64,000 nt of DNA, from NCBI GenBank assembly GCA_041395385.1, contig JAWLAN010000011.1, forward strand, positions 62,001 to 126,000, given 5' to 3'. Under the pieces are notes generated by a model. That model did not search any database. It was not told the DNA's origin and saw only the letters and a list, made by a program, of their open reading frames with translations. Position 1 is the first letter of the stretch, and every line of letters starts with the position of its first letter. This document shows positions 37,661-47,332 of the stretch, piece by piece. This DNA is from JAJVHZ01 sp041395385. Its GTDB lineage: Bacteria > Pseudomonadota > Gammaproteobacteria > JAJPIJ01. Made by a program: the position numbers and the translations under genes.

Positions 37661-38440
37661 TCAGCTCAGTGCGTCGTCGTGGTGGGAAAGACTCCGCAGC
37701 TGCGCGAGTGTCTCGCGCCCGCCGCCGAGGATATAGGCGGAGTCGCAACCGGCGGCAATCAGACTGAAGCCCTGCTCGAGATGCGATCCCATCGTCCGTG
37801 GGTCCAGGCTGAAGATGCCGAGCGGCATCTGCCGACGTAAACACGCGTCACGGACGGTCGCGATGGCGGCGGTGACGTCGCCATGACCCACCTGCCCTGT
37901 CAGGCCCATGCTTGCCGAGAGGTCGTAAGGGCCGACGAACACCGCGTCGACGCCGGCGACATCGAGGATCGACTCGACATTGCCGACGGCGTCGATATGT
38001 TCCACCTGTACCACCACGCTGATTTCGTCGTTGGCGCGCTGCAGGTAGTCGCCGAAATAGCCGCCGTAACCATGCGCACGGGCGATCCCGACGCCACGGG
38101 TGCCCTCGGGCGGGTACCGGCACCACCGCACGATGCGAGCGGCCTGCTCGGCGCTGTTGACCTGCGGGACGATGATGCCGGCGGCACCGATGTCCAGCGC
38201 CTTCTTGACCTCGATCTCCTCCCCGAGCGGGACGCGCAGCAGGCAGGGACACCGATCACCGGCCGCCTGGATCATGCGCTGGGCCATCAGGTAGTCCAGC
38301 GGTCCATGCTCGCCGTCGAGGAAAAGCCAGTCGAAACCGGCGGCGGCGAGGATCTCCGAGACCTCGGGGGATGGGAGACTGACGAGGGTGCCAAGCAGTC
38401 GGTCGCGCTCCCGCAACCGGCGCCGAAATGAATGAAACAT
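37661..38440 (-). CDS. HpcH/HpaI family aldolase
   Basis: This 259-residue class II pyruvate/oxaloacetate aldolase or lyase family member has the metal-site Glu in LFLDGEHGPLD, the active-site Arg in CLLRVPLGEEIEVKKALDIGAAGI (QVNSAEQA follows), YGGYFGDYL, and the metal-binding VFVGPYDLSASMG. The HpcH, GarL and RhmA branches cannot be separated by eye. Its ribosome binding site is AAAGGAAAG, and it follows icd by 74 bp in the opposite gene order (icd lies upstream of its start on the right). The metabolic role is unknown. Confidence 0.85.
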   Translation of the reverse strand: MFHSFRRRLRERDRLLGTLVSLPSPEVSEILAAAGFDWLFLDGEHGPLDYLMAQRMIQAAGDRCPCLLRVPLGEEIEVKKALDIGAAGIIVPQVNSAEQAARIVRWCRYPPEGTRGVGIARAHGYGGYFGDYLQRANDEISVVVQVEHIDAVGNVESILDVAGVDAVFVGPYDLSASMGLTGQVGHGDVTAAIATVRDACLRRQMPLGIFSLDPRTMGSHLEQGFSLIAAGCDSAYILGGGRETLAQLRSLSHHDDALS

Positions 38441-38514
38441 ACTTTCCTTTCCGGTCAGGAAAGCCGCGGCGGCATTCCCGGCGAGTATAGGGGAGAACCG
38501 CGGCCCGGCCGCAA

Positions 38515-40272
<1,758 letters not shown>

Positions 40273-40356
40273 TGTCTTCTTCCCCTGCCCGCCTGTACCG
40301 CGAGCTTCTCTCGAGGCGGTTACGCTCCCCCCATGTCCGTCACCGCCGCCGGACCG

Positions 40357-41478
40357 TCAGTCGACCGCGGCGGCGTACTGCGCGAGTCGCACCGGCCGTC
40401 GTCGCGCCCCCCACTCGCCCGGTGCGCTTTCGAATACCCCCGCGCAAGGCGTCCGGCAGTGCCGGCAGCGGCCGTCCGCCGTCAGTTCCCACGCGGTCAT
40501 GCGGTACCAGTCGCGGCCGATGAGCAGCGCGCCGCATTCATGGCAGTAGGTGCTGCCGCCCGCCTCGTCATGGACGTTTCCCGTATAGCAGTAGCGCACG
40601 CCGTTCTTCGTGGCGATGGCACGCGCGCGTGCCAGCGTGGCGGGCGGTGTCGCCGGGGTATCCAGCATCTTCCAGTCCGGGTGAAACGCGCTGAAATGCA
40701 GCGGCACGTCCACCCCGAGCTCGGAGACGACCCACTGCGTCAGCGACTCCAGCTCGGCGTCGCTATCGTTGGCGCCGGGAATGAGCAGGGTCGTTATCTC
40801 CAGCCACACCCTGGTCTCCCGCCGCAGATAGACCAGGGTGTCGAGGACCGGCTGCAGGTGAGCGCCGGTCAGCTTCCAGTAGAACCTGTCATCGAAGGCC
40901 TTCAAGTCGACATTGGCGGCGTCGATGTGGCCGAAGAACTCCGCGCGCGGCTCCGGGCACACGTATCCGGCCGTGACCGCCACGGTGCGTATACCCTGTT
41001 CGCGGCAGGCGTCGGCCACGTCGGCGGCGTACTCCATGAACACGACGGGATCGTTATAGGTGAAGGCCACGCTGCGGCAGCCCAGCGCGCATGCGGCGTT
41101 CGCAATCGTCAACGGCGAGGCGGCGTCGGCCAGCGTGTCGATCTCGCGCGACTTGCTGATGTCCCAGTTCTGGCAGAACTTGCAGGCGAGGTTGCAGCCG
41201 GCGGTGCCGAAAGACAATACAGGCGTGCCCGGCAGGAAATGGTTGAGCGGCTTCTTTTCGATGGGATCGACGCAGAATCCGCTCGACCGGCCGTGCGTCG
41301 TCAGGACGATCTGGCCGCCCATGTTCGCGCGCACGAAGCACAGGCCGCGCTGGCCCTCGTGAAGTTTGCAGTACCGCGGGCAGAGATCGCACTGCGTCCG
41401 CGACTCGTCGATGACGTGCCAGTATCGCGTCGGGGCGATGGCGTTATCGGAAAAACCGGTGGAACTCACTGCCTGCAT
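40357..41478 (-). CDS. amrS: AmmeMemoRadiSam-type radical SAM protein (AmrS/PflA-like)
   Basis: This 373-residue radical SAM protein has the CX3CX2C cluster motif at Cys95, Cys99 and Cys102 (GTAGCNLACKFCQNW), the N-terminal cysteines 30, 33, 37 and 47 (CDLCPRYC) and a C-terminal Cys-rich segment (CHECGALL, CRHCRTPC). This is the AmrS family, usually found with AmrA (AMMECR1) and AmrB (Memo). Neither partner is in this window. ATG start at 41478. The reaction is not established; a modification or activase role is inferred for the family. Confidence 0.86.
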   Translation of the reverse strand: MQAVSSTGFSDNAIAPTRYWHVIDESRTQCDLCPRYCKLHEGQRGLCFVRANMGGQIVLTTHGRSSGFCVDPIEKKPLNHFLPGTPVLSFGTAGCNLACKFCQNWDISKSREIDTLADAASPLTIANAACALGCRSVAFTYNDPVVFMEYAADVADACREQGIRTVAVTAGYVCPEPRAEFFGHIDAANVDLKAFDDRFYWKLTGAHLQPVLDTLVYLRRETRVWLEITTLLIPGANDSDAELESLTQWVVSELGVDVPLHFSAFHPDWKMLDTPATPPATLARARAIATKNGVRYCYTGNVHDEAGGSTYCHECGALLIGRDWYRMTAWELTADGRCRHCRTPCAGVFESAPGEWGARRRPVRLAQYAAAVD

Positions 41479-41678
41479 CCGTATGGACCTTAACCTGCCA
41501 ATTCTGTGATTCTAGCTGCCCCGGCGCGAGGCCGCTCGTCACGGCCGGCCAGCGGCACTGATCCCGGTCAATTGCCTATCCTCCGCCTTGGACATCTGTG
41601 ATAACGTAACGTTCGCGCGCCCGCAGGCGAATATGGCGCGCGACTCATCCAGCTGATGGTTTGCTCGAGGAGAAGGAG

Positions 41679-42971
41679 ATGCGCAACGCCAACGTACTGG
41701 GCATTACCGGCGGGGCACCCGTGCAGGGCGGTTCGATCACGCCCCCGGCGCGGCGTATACCGACCTCGCCCTCCACCGCCATGGATCGCCTGTTCGCCCG
41801 CCTGGCCCTGCGGCTCGCCAACTCACCACCGATCGCGCTGGTGCTGTGGGACGGTCAGGAGCTCGCGCCGGCCGGCAAGACCCCGGTCGCGCGCTTCCAT
41901 CTGAATACCCGCGCCGCCCTTTACGGCATGCTGCGTAACCCGGAGCTGCAGTTTGGCGACGCCTACAGCACTGGGCAGATCGACATCGAGGGCGATTTCC
42001 TCGAGGCGCTGGAGGCCGTTTACCGCGCGGTCCACGCCCGCGAGTCCGATCGCTACGCCAGCACACTGCGCTGGTTGAGGAGCTACCGCCAGAAGAACAA
42101 CACCATCCTGAAGGCGCGCGACAACATCCATCACCACTATGACATCAGCACCGATTTCTATCGCCTGTGGCTGGATCAGGCGGCGATGCAGTACACCTGC
42201 GCCTACTACCCCGCCGAGACCATGACGCTGGAACAGGCGCAGATCGCCAAGATGAACCATGTCGCCCGCAAGTTGATGCTCAAACCCGGCGAGACGGTGG
42301 TGGAGGCTGGCAGCGGATGGGGCGGGCTCGCGCTGCACCTGGCACGCCGATTTGGCGTGCGCGTCCGCAGCTACAACATCTCCAAGGAGCAGGTGAAGTT
42401 CGCCCGCCAGCGCCTCAAGCAGAGCGACGTGGCCGAGATGGTCGAGTACGTCGAAGACGATTACCGCAACATCTCCGGCGAGTACGACGCGTTCGTGTCC
42501 GTCGGCATGCTCGAGCACGTCGGCCCGGACCACTACCGCGACATGGGGCGCGTCATCGATCGCTGCCTGAAACCGCAGGGGCGCGGCCTCGTGCACAGCA
42601 TCGGTCGCAATCGCCAGCGCCAGATGAACGCCTGGATCGAGCGCCGCATCTTCCCCGGGGCGCACCCTCCCACCCTGCGCGAGATGACGGAGATCTTCGA
42701 GCCCAGCGACTTTTCGGTGCTGGACGTCGAGAATCTGCGGCTGCACTACTCCCGAACGCTCACTGCGTGGCTGGACCGCTTCGAGGCCAATCTCGACACC
42801 GTGCGTTCGATGTACGATGAGACGTTCGTGCGCGCCTGGCGCCTGTATCTGCTTGGTTCGATCGCCGCGTTCAACGTCGGCGCGCTGCAGCTGTTCCAGG
42901 TGGTCTTCACCCGCGCGACCAACAACAACCTGCCGTACTCGCGCATGCACCTCTACCGCGATCACCCGTGA
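41679..42971 (+). CDS. cfa: cyclopropane-fatty-acyl-phospholipid synthase family methyltransferase
   Basis: The enzyme transfers a methylene/methyl group from S-adenosylmethionine to the double bond of membrane acyl chains. The 430-residue product has the CFA N-terminal lipid-binding domain and the SAM motif ETVVEAGSGWGGLALHLARR, HYDISTDFYRLWLD, the ISKEQ segment and SVGMLEHVGPDHY, YSRTL and a C-terminal FEVVF-like region. Start at ATG 41679 has an AGGAG ribosome binding site; the upstream TTG does not. The stop overlaps the GTG of the next gene (GTGA), so the two are translationally coupled. Confidence 0.92.
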   Translation: MRNANVLGITGGAPVQGGSITPPARRIPTSPSTAMDRLFARLALRLANSPPIALVLWDGQELAPAGKTPVARFHLNTRAALYGMLRNPELQFGDAYSTGQIDIEGDFLEALEAVYRAVHARESDRYASTLRWLRSYRQKNNTILKARDNIHHHYDISTDFYRLWLDQAAMQYTCAYYPAETMTLEQAQIAKMNHVARKLMLKPGETVVEAGSGWGGLALHLARRFGVRVRSYNISKEQVKFARQRLKQSDVAEMVEYVEDDYRNISGEYDAFVSVGMLEHVGPDHYRDMGRVIDRCLKPQGRGLVHSIGRNRQRQMNAWIERRIFPGAHPPTLREMTEIFEPSDFSVLDVENLRLHYSRTLTAWLDRFEANLDTVRSMYDETFVRAWRLYLLGSIAAFNVGALQLFQVVFTRATNNNLPYSRMHLYRDHP

Positions 42972-44104
42972 CCTCGGCGAGCACCGATGTGGACGTCCTG
43001 ATCGTCGGCGGCGGACCTGCCGGCTCGTCGGTCGCGTGGGGACTGCGCGGGCAGGGCCTGCGCGTCGCGGTGCTCGACAAGGCCCCCTTCCCGCGCAACA
43101 AGGTCTGCGCGGGGTGGATAACCTCGGCCGTTGCACGTGCCCTGGGACTCGACCTGCACGAGTACGCGCAGGGCAGGACCCTGCAGCCGATCAACGCCTT
43201 CCTCGTTGGATTGATGGGCGCCCCGGGCAAGGAGATCCGCTACGACGAGGGCCCCGTCAGTTACGGCATCCGACGCTGCGAGTTCGACGAGCATCTGCTG
43301 CGCCGGTGCGGAGCGGAGCTCTGGCTGGGTCAGTCGCTCTCCCGCATGGAGCGTCAGGGCGATCGCTGGCTGGTCAATGACGGCATCCGGGCGCGCCTTA
43401 TCGTCGGGGCGGGCGGCCACTTCTGTCCCGTGGCACGTGCGTTGGGCGCCCGGCTCGGACAAGGAGAGTTGGTGGTGGCCGCGCAGGAGATCGAGTTCGA
43501 GATGACGGCCGAGCAGCGATCGGCCTGCGCGGTGCGCGCCGACACGCCGGAGCTGTATTTCTGCCCCGATCTCAAAGGGTATGGCTGGATATTCCGCAAG
43601 GGCGACTGGCTGAACGTGGGCCTCGGTCGCGAGGACAACCACCGGCTCGCCGATCACGTCGCGCAGTTCTGCGAAGCGGCGCGCCTGCAGGGCCGCGTTG
43701 GATTCGACCTGCCGACGCGTTTCCATGGCCATGCCTACCTGCTCTCGCACCGCGCGCAGCGCCCCCTCGCCGCCGATGGAGTCCTGCTCGTCGGCGATGC
43801 CACCGGACTTGCCTATCCGCAAAGCGGCGAGGGCATCCGGCCTGCGGTGGAATCCGGACTGCTCGCGGCACGCACCGTACTGGCGAGCGCGGGCGATTTC
43901 TCCGCGCACGGGCTGAACGGGTATGCGGAGTCCGTCACGAGGCGATTCGGGACCCGAACAGCCACCGCCCCCGCGACCGCCCCGCCGCATTCCTCCCGCT
44001 GGAAACAGGCGCTGGCCCGCTACGCGCTCTCCACCCGCTGGTTCAATCGCCACGTGGTCATCGACCGCTGGTTCCTGCACCGGCACCAGCCCGCCCTTTC
44101 CTGA
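42968..44104 (+). CDS. FAD-dependent oxidoreductase, geranylgeranyl reductase family
   Basis: This 378-residue flavoprotein has the N-terminal Rossmann motif VLIVGGGPAGSSVAWGLR, the KVCAGWITS active-site loop, and the second FAD motif VGDATGLAYPQSGEGIRPAVESG, which together identify the geranylgeranyl reductase/FixC-like family. Family members reduce isoprenoid or lipid C=C bonds, though some act on other electron acceptors. GTG start overlaps the cfa stop. A Ser/Thr/Pro/Ala-rich linker near residue 335 precedes the C-terminal Arg/His-rich tail. Coupling to cfa points to a lipid-modifying reaction. Confidence 0.84.
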   Translation: MTSASTDVDVLIVGGGPAGSSVAWGLRGQGLRVAVLDKAPFPRNKVCAGWITSAVARALGLDLHEYAQGRTLQPINAFLVGLMGAPGKEIRYDEGPVSYGIRRCEFDEHLLRRCGAELWLGQSLSRMERQGDRWLVNDGIRARLIVGAGGHFCPVARALGARLGQGELVVAAQEIEFEMTAEQRSACAVRADTPELYFCPDLKGYGWIFRKGDWLNVGLGREDNHRLADHVAQFCEAARLQGRVGFDLPTRFHGHAYLLSHRAQRPLAADGVLLVGDATGLAYPQSGEGIRPAVESGLLAARTVLASAGDFSAHGLNGYAESVTRRFGTRTATAPATAPPHSSRWKQALARYALSTRWFNRHVVIDRWFLHRHQPALS

Positions 44105-44120
44105 CCCCCGCCTGCGCGAC

Positions 44121-45272
44121 TCAGGGCACGCTCCCGGCCGGTACCACCTGCTCTCCCTTCCCGACGGCAAGCGTGCCCGGCGAGCGTGCGACGCGCTCGC
44201 CCGGCTCCAGGCCGGACAGAACCTCCACGTGCAGGTCATCGGCCACGCCGGTTCGGATCGTCCGCTCTCGCAGCGTGCGACGGCCGGCGTCGAAAACCAG
44301 GACCCCTCCGCCCACCGTCACCGCCGTGACCGGTACACGCGTTGCCCGCTCGCGCGCTGCCAGCGGGATCTCGACGGTGGCCGCCGCGCCGGGCCGGGTT
44401 GCCGGATCGCCCGCATCGGGGCTGAATTCGACGACGATCTCGGCGCTCTTCCCACCCTGGCCGTGGCCCGTGTCGACCGAGCGGACGACCGCGTCGCAGC
44501 GCAGCCGATCCGAACCGGCGGCGAGCCGCACGCATGCCGATGCGTGGCGTTCGAGCGCGCCCGCGTTGCCGGCGGCGGGCGCGGGGACGCGCATGCGCAC
44601 GGCCAGGCAGCCGTTCCTGGCCAGCTCGATGGGCGCGTTGGCGCCGGCCTGGAGAAGATCGCCGGGGACGACGTTCACTGCCGTGAGGGTGCCATCGAAC
44701 GCCGCGCGCACCTTGAAACGCTCCAGATCGGAGCGCAAGCCGCTGAGCCTGCCGATGGCCGAGGAAACCTCACGGCGTGCCTGTGCGCAGGCGTTCCAGT
44801 CGCCCTGGAGGCCCGCCCTGCCGGTCTCGGACGCCAGCGCGATCGATTCCCGGCGCGTCTCGGCAAGCCGATCGCGGCGCTTCTCTCGCAGCGGCGAGCG
44901 CCGGCAGTCCTCGCGTGCCGCGACGCTGGCGGCCCTCGCCTCGCGCCGTGCCCTTCCCAGCCCGTCGATCAAGGCCTCCTCCTCCTCCAGCTCCGCCAGC
45001 AATGTGCCGCGGCGCACCTGCTGTCCCGGCCTGGCAAGTACGCGCTGCACACGGCCGCCCGCCGGTATCGTCGCAGCCGGCACCACGCATGCCTCGACAG
45101 TGGCCGCGGGATCGCTGCGAAGTACCGGCCGCACCGGGCCGATGTCGACCGCAACCAGTTCGACCTGTGCCGCCGACCCGTGCCCTGCGAGCATCCGGAC
45201 GATGACGGCGATCAGGGCGAGCGCGCCGAGCACGGACATCGCTATAATCATCTTCAGTTGGAGGGAGTGCAT
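44121..45272 (-). CDS. HlyD/RND-type membrane-fusion (periplasmic adaptor) protein
   Basis: The 383-residue product has an N-terminal membrane anchor (LKMIIAMSVLGALALIAVIV, about 6-25), a lipoyl-like half-motif (AGGRVQRVLARPGQQVRRGTLLAEL), an alpha-helical hairpin (about 105-165), the second lipoyl half (FKVRAAFDGTLTAVNVVPGDLLQAG), beta-barrel domain and C-terminal region (LRERTIRTGVADDLHVEVLSGLEPGERV). These are RND adaptor marks. No pump or outer-membrane channel is adjacent, so the partner is unknown. ATG 45272 chosen; it converges on the reductase gene with 17 bp between them. Confidence 0.84.
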   Translation of the reverse strand: MHSLQLKMIIAMSVLGALALIAVIVRMLAGHGSAAQVELVAVDIGPVRPVLRSDPAATVEACVVPAATIPAGGRVQRVLARPGQQVRRGTLLAELEEEEALIDGLGRARREARAASVAAREDCRRSPLREKRRDRLAETRRESIALASETGRAGLQGDWNACAQARREVSSAIGRLSGLRSDLERFKVRAAFDGTLTAVNVVPGDLLQAGANAPIELARNGCLAVRMRVPAPAAGNAGALERHASACVRLAAGSDRLRCDAVVRSVDTGHGQGGKSAEIVVEFSPDAGDPATRPGAAATVEIPLAARERATRVPVTAVTVGGGVLVFDAGRRTLRERTIRTGVADDLHVEVLSGLEPGERVARSPGTLAVGKGEQVVPAGSVP

Positions 45273-45361
45273 CTGAACGGCGGGGACCGCGTGCGGGCCG
45301 GATGACGACGGCCCCCTCGCGGGATGGCATGCGAATCCGATGCCAAACTGTCCTAACGGGG

Positions 45362-45392
45362 AAAAAAATGAGCGGCACCTCCCTGTGCCGCC
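45362..45392 (-). terminator. intrinsic terminator of the predicted small RNA
   Basis: In minus-strand RNA, GGCGGCAC (45392-45385) pairs with GUGCCGCU (45378-45371) around a 6-nt loop, followed by C, A and seven U (45368-45362). There is no T-tract on the plus strand, so it acts leftward. It lies 90 bp upstream of the hlyD-like ATG. Confidence 0.75.
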
Positions 45393-45472
45393 AACGACCG
45401 CTGTCAGACGGTCGAGCTTGGAGGGTAACCCCTGCATGGATTTCCACACAGAGGGGGCGGTGCGAGCACCGC
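45362..45472 (-). ncRNA. predicted FNR-activated structured small RNA, 111 nt
   Basis: The predicted +1 (45472, six bases after the -10) begins a perfect hairpin, GCGGUG-CUCG-CACCGC. A second stem follows (CCCC-UC-UGUGUGG with CCAUGCA-GGGG, two G-U pairs and one 2-nt bulge), then a single-stranded stretch UUACCCUCCAAGC, a third stem (CGACCG with CGGUCG) and a terminator with seven U. The CCUCC in the open stretch is complementary to Shine-Dalgarno sequences, a plausible seed. No ORF with a ribosome binding site lies inside. Promoter, structure and terminator agree, but expression is unproven; an attenuated leader of the hlyD-like gene is the alternative. Confidence 0.6.
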
Positions 45473-45478
45473 GGGGAA

Positions 45479-45519
45479 AACATAGCGGTGCGGGCGCGCG
45501 GGGCTTTGACCCGGATCAA
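45479..45519 (-). promoter_or_regulatory. FNR box with class II promoter geometry
   Basis: On the minus strand TTGATCCGGGTCAA (45519-45506) matches the FNR consensus TTGATNNNNATCAA at 9 of 10 fixed positions. After 21 nt comes TATGTT (45484-45479), then +1 near 45472. The box centre is thus at about -40.5, the class II activator position. The same 21-nt spacing is seen before ccoI (63490-63530). Confidence 0.65.
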
Positions 45520-45616
45520 CGAACCACGACGACCTCACGCGCCGGCCTGCGTGGGCTTGATGCGACGCATCACGGGAGGCAATAACGACTTGACTTTCAG
45601 CGGATATCCGGGGGCT

Positions 45617-45644
45617 TTAACATCGCAAAAAATTAGGCTATTGT
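45617..45644 (+). promoter_or_regulatory. sigma-70-type promoter of the small exported protein gene
   Basis: TTAACA (45617-45622), 16 nt, TATTGT (45639-45644), with +1 near 45651. The 5' leader immediately forms a perfect 8-bp hairpin, CGTGGTAC (45649-45656) with GTACCACG (45668-45675), a likely mRNA stabiliser. An AGGAGGT ribosome binding site precedes the ATG. Confidence 0.5.
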
Positions 45645-45728
45645 TAGGCGTGGTACTGGTCGGTTCGGTACCACGAGGGACTGAGCAGATCTGCCCAAAA
45701 CAAACCATTAAATCCCAGGAGGTTTCAC

Positions 45729-45971
45729 ATGAAAAAGTTCGCCCTGACAGCAGCCATTGCGGCTACCATCGTCGCGGCTCCTCTGGCGTTCGCCGAGAAG
45801 GGACGCGATATGGCTGGCAACGAAGTCGAACTGCCTGCCAACTTCACCTATGGTGGCGACAACACCGGCGCTTATGCTGGTGGCAAGATTGGCACGGGCG
45901 TGAAGGACCCTGCGGTGTGCGGCACGTTCTCCAGCGAGAAGTGCTCGATCACCTACACCAAGGGCAAATAA
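45729..45971 (+). CDS. small exported protein of unknown function
   Basis: This 80-residue protein has a clear signal peptide (MKKFALTAAIAATIVAAPLAFA, residues 1-22) leaving a 58-residue mature domain, EKGRDMAGNEVELPANFTYGG to the end, with two cysteines eight apart (CGTFSSEKC) that could form a disulfide. No CXXCH heme site. I do not recognise the family. A very strong AGGAGG ribosome binding site, a stabilising 5' hairpin and its own terminator suggest high expression. It is monocistronic and faces away from the FNR-linked RNA gene. Confidence 0.85.
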   Translation: MKKFALTAAIAATIVAAPLAFAEKGRDMAGNEVELPANFTYGGDNTGAYAGGKIGTGVKDPAVCGTFSSEKCSITYTKGK

Positions 45972-46036
45972 GCAACAACGAACCACACCCAGAGAAGAAC
46001 AAAAACACTTAGGTTTTAGTGAAGTCTCCATAATGG

Positions 46037-46062
46037 AACCCCGCGTCAGCGGGGTTTTTTTT
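46037..46062 (+). terminator. intrinsic terminator after the small exported protein gene
   Basis: AACCCCGC (46037-46044) pairs with GCGGGGTT (46049-46056) around a 4-nt loop, with a T-run through 46062. It lies about 65 bp after the stop at 45971 and marks a monocistronic unit. The A residues on the left also allow some termination of leftward transcripts from apbE. Confidence 0.85.
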
Positions 46063-46175
46063 GCTCGACGGCTCTCGGCAGCCGCGCCTTGCGTCTCCCG
46101 CACCCTGGCCCGCTGCACGCGCTCCTGCAACGGCGGCCCCCCCCGGCACGCCCTCGTAACCTGCCGCACGACGTG

Positions 46176-47315
46176 CTATCGGGAGGGCATCTGCAGCGCC
46201 TGGAATGCCGGCGTCGCGCCGATCTCCACGCCCCGCTCGCCGACATCGGCGAATCGGGCCGCCATACCCTCTTTCAGTGCGAGTTGCGTTCCACGCTCGC
46301 TGCCGAGCACCAGCAGCGCCGTGGACCAGGCGTCGGCCTCGACGACGGTGTCGGCGACGACCGCGACGGCCACAGTCCTATGCCGGACCGGCATGCCGGT
46401 GTAAGGGTCGATCTCGTGGGAATACCGGATTCCATCGCGTTCGAAATAATTCCTATAACTACCTGATGTAGAGAGACCTTTTCCATCAAGTTCAAGCGAA
46501 ATATCCACTTCCTGGCGGGCATCCGTGGGCCGCTCGATCCCGACTTGCCATCCCCGCCCGTCCGGTCGCCGGCCGCGGGCGTAGACCTCTCCGCCGAGCT
46601 CCACGAGAAAGGACTGTACGCCACGGCCGGACAGGAATCGGGCGATGCTGTCGACCGCGTAGCCCGGGGCGATGGCGCCCAGGTCGACCTCCAGCTCCGG
46701 AAGGTCCTTTCTGATGGCGGCAGGCGCGGCGCGGACCGACAGGTGCCTGAAGCCCACGCGCGCCCTCGCGGCTGCGACGGTCTCGGCATTCGGCACCGTT
46801 GGCGGCATCGGCGGGCCGCTGCCGAAGCCCCAGAGATCGATGAGCGGCTTCACCGTCACGTCGAAGGCGCCGCCGCTGCGGTGGCTAATCGTCCTCGCCG
46901 TCTCGAGCACCGTCGCCAGTTCCCGGGAGACCGGGAACCAGTCGGTCGAGCGGCTGGCGTTGAAGCGTGACAGTTCGGAATCTTCCCGATACGTGGACAT
47001 CTGCCGGTCGATCTGCGCCAGTATTGCCGCAATCTCCGATTGCAGGCTCTCCCTCGGCGGCGCTCCGGGGCCGCCGGCGGCCACGTACTTCACCTGATAC
47101 GTGGTGCCCATCGTCTCACCGGCAATCGATTCAATCGACGCGTGGTCGAGCGGCGGCCCGCAGGCGGCCAGCATCAGTACCCAACCCGGGCCGCAAACGA
47201 ATCGCGACAGGCAGCGGATAATGAACCGGCCGCACCGCCACCAGTCTGACCAATGTAGACTGGTAACACCGCGCGCGCGTGGCGGAATGGATCGATCAGC
47301 ACAAGCGTACAACAC
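46176..47315 (-). CDS. apbE: FAD:protein FMN transferase, ApbE-type lipoprotein
   Basis: ApbE flavinylates threonine in periplasmic respiratory proteins such as NqrC, RnfG and NosR. The product has a lipobox (VLMLAAC, with Cys as lipid anchor), GTTYQVKY, STYREDSELSRFNA, the LDLGAIAPGYAVD motif, ELGGEVYARG and the SGSYRNYF/HEIDPYTGMPV acceptor/metal segment. The start is uncertain: the only common start codon upstream of the lipobox is a GTG at 47315, giving a leader of about 50 residues, and an ATT nearer the hydrophobic core is possible. No Nqr, Rnf or Nos gene is nearby. Confidence 0.88.
   Translation of the reverse strand: MLYACADRSIPPRARGVTSLHWSDWWRCGRFIIRCLSRFVCGPGWVLMLAACGPPLDHASIESIAGETMGTTYQVKYVAAGGPGAPPRESLQSEIAAILAQIDRQMSTYREDSELSRFNASRSTDWFPVSRELATVLETARTISHRSGGAFDVTVKPLIDLWGFGSGPPMPPTVPNAETVAAARARVGFRHLSVRAAPAAIRKDLPELEVDLGAIAPGYAVDSIARFLSGRGVQSFLVELGGEVYARGRRPDGRGWQVGIERPTDARQEVDISLELDGKGLSTSGSYRNYFERDGIRYSHEIDPYTGMPVRHRTVAVAVVADTVVEADAWSTALLVLGSERGTQLALKEGMAARFADVGERGVEIGATPAFQALQMPSR
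47240..47264. promoter_or_regulatory. inverted repeat between apbE and the moxR operon
   Basis: ACCAGTCT (47240-47247) and AGACTGGT (47257-47264) are perfect 8-bp arms around a 9-bp spacer. It lies about 70 bp upstream of moxR and inside the long apbE leader, so it may be an operator for both genes; this would fit a downstream apbE start. The binding protein is unknown. Confidence 0.45.
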
Positions 47316-47332
47316 ACGGAATCCCTCATCTG

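Larger units (their letters stand above)
45273..45728. other. 456-bp regulatory region between hlyD-like gene and the small exported protein
   Basis: No protein gene is seen. The region holds, from right to left, a sigma-70-type promoter of the exported-protein gene (45617-45644, plus), an FNR promoter (45479-45519, minus), a predicted 111-nt RNA (45362-45472, minus) with its terminator, and about 90 bp of leader before the hlyD-like ATG. Each is described separately. Confidence 0.7.

Noticed and set aside
37661..37767. Possible extra small ORF on the plus strand at the 3' end of the HpcH gene
   Set aside because: It is antisense to the conserved aldolase C-terminus and lacks a ribosome binding site.
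45421..45445. GGGGTTACC on the minus strand resembles the 3' part of a GEMM-I cyclic-di-GMP riboswitch
   Set aside because: The other conserved parts of that aptamer (GGCAAACC-like and ACGCAAAGCC-like segments) are missing, and the bases here fit a simple hairpin better.
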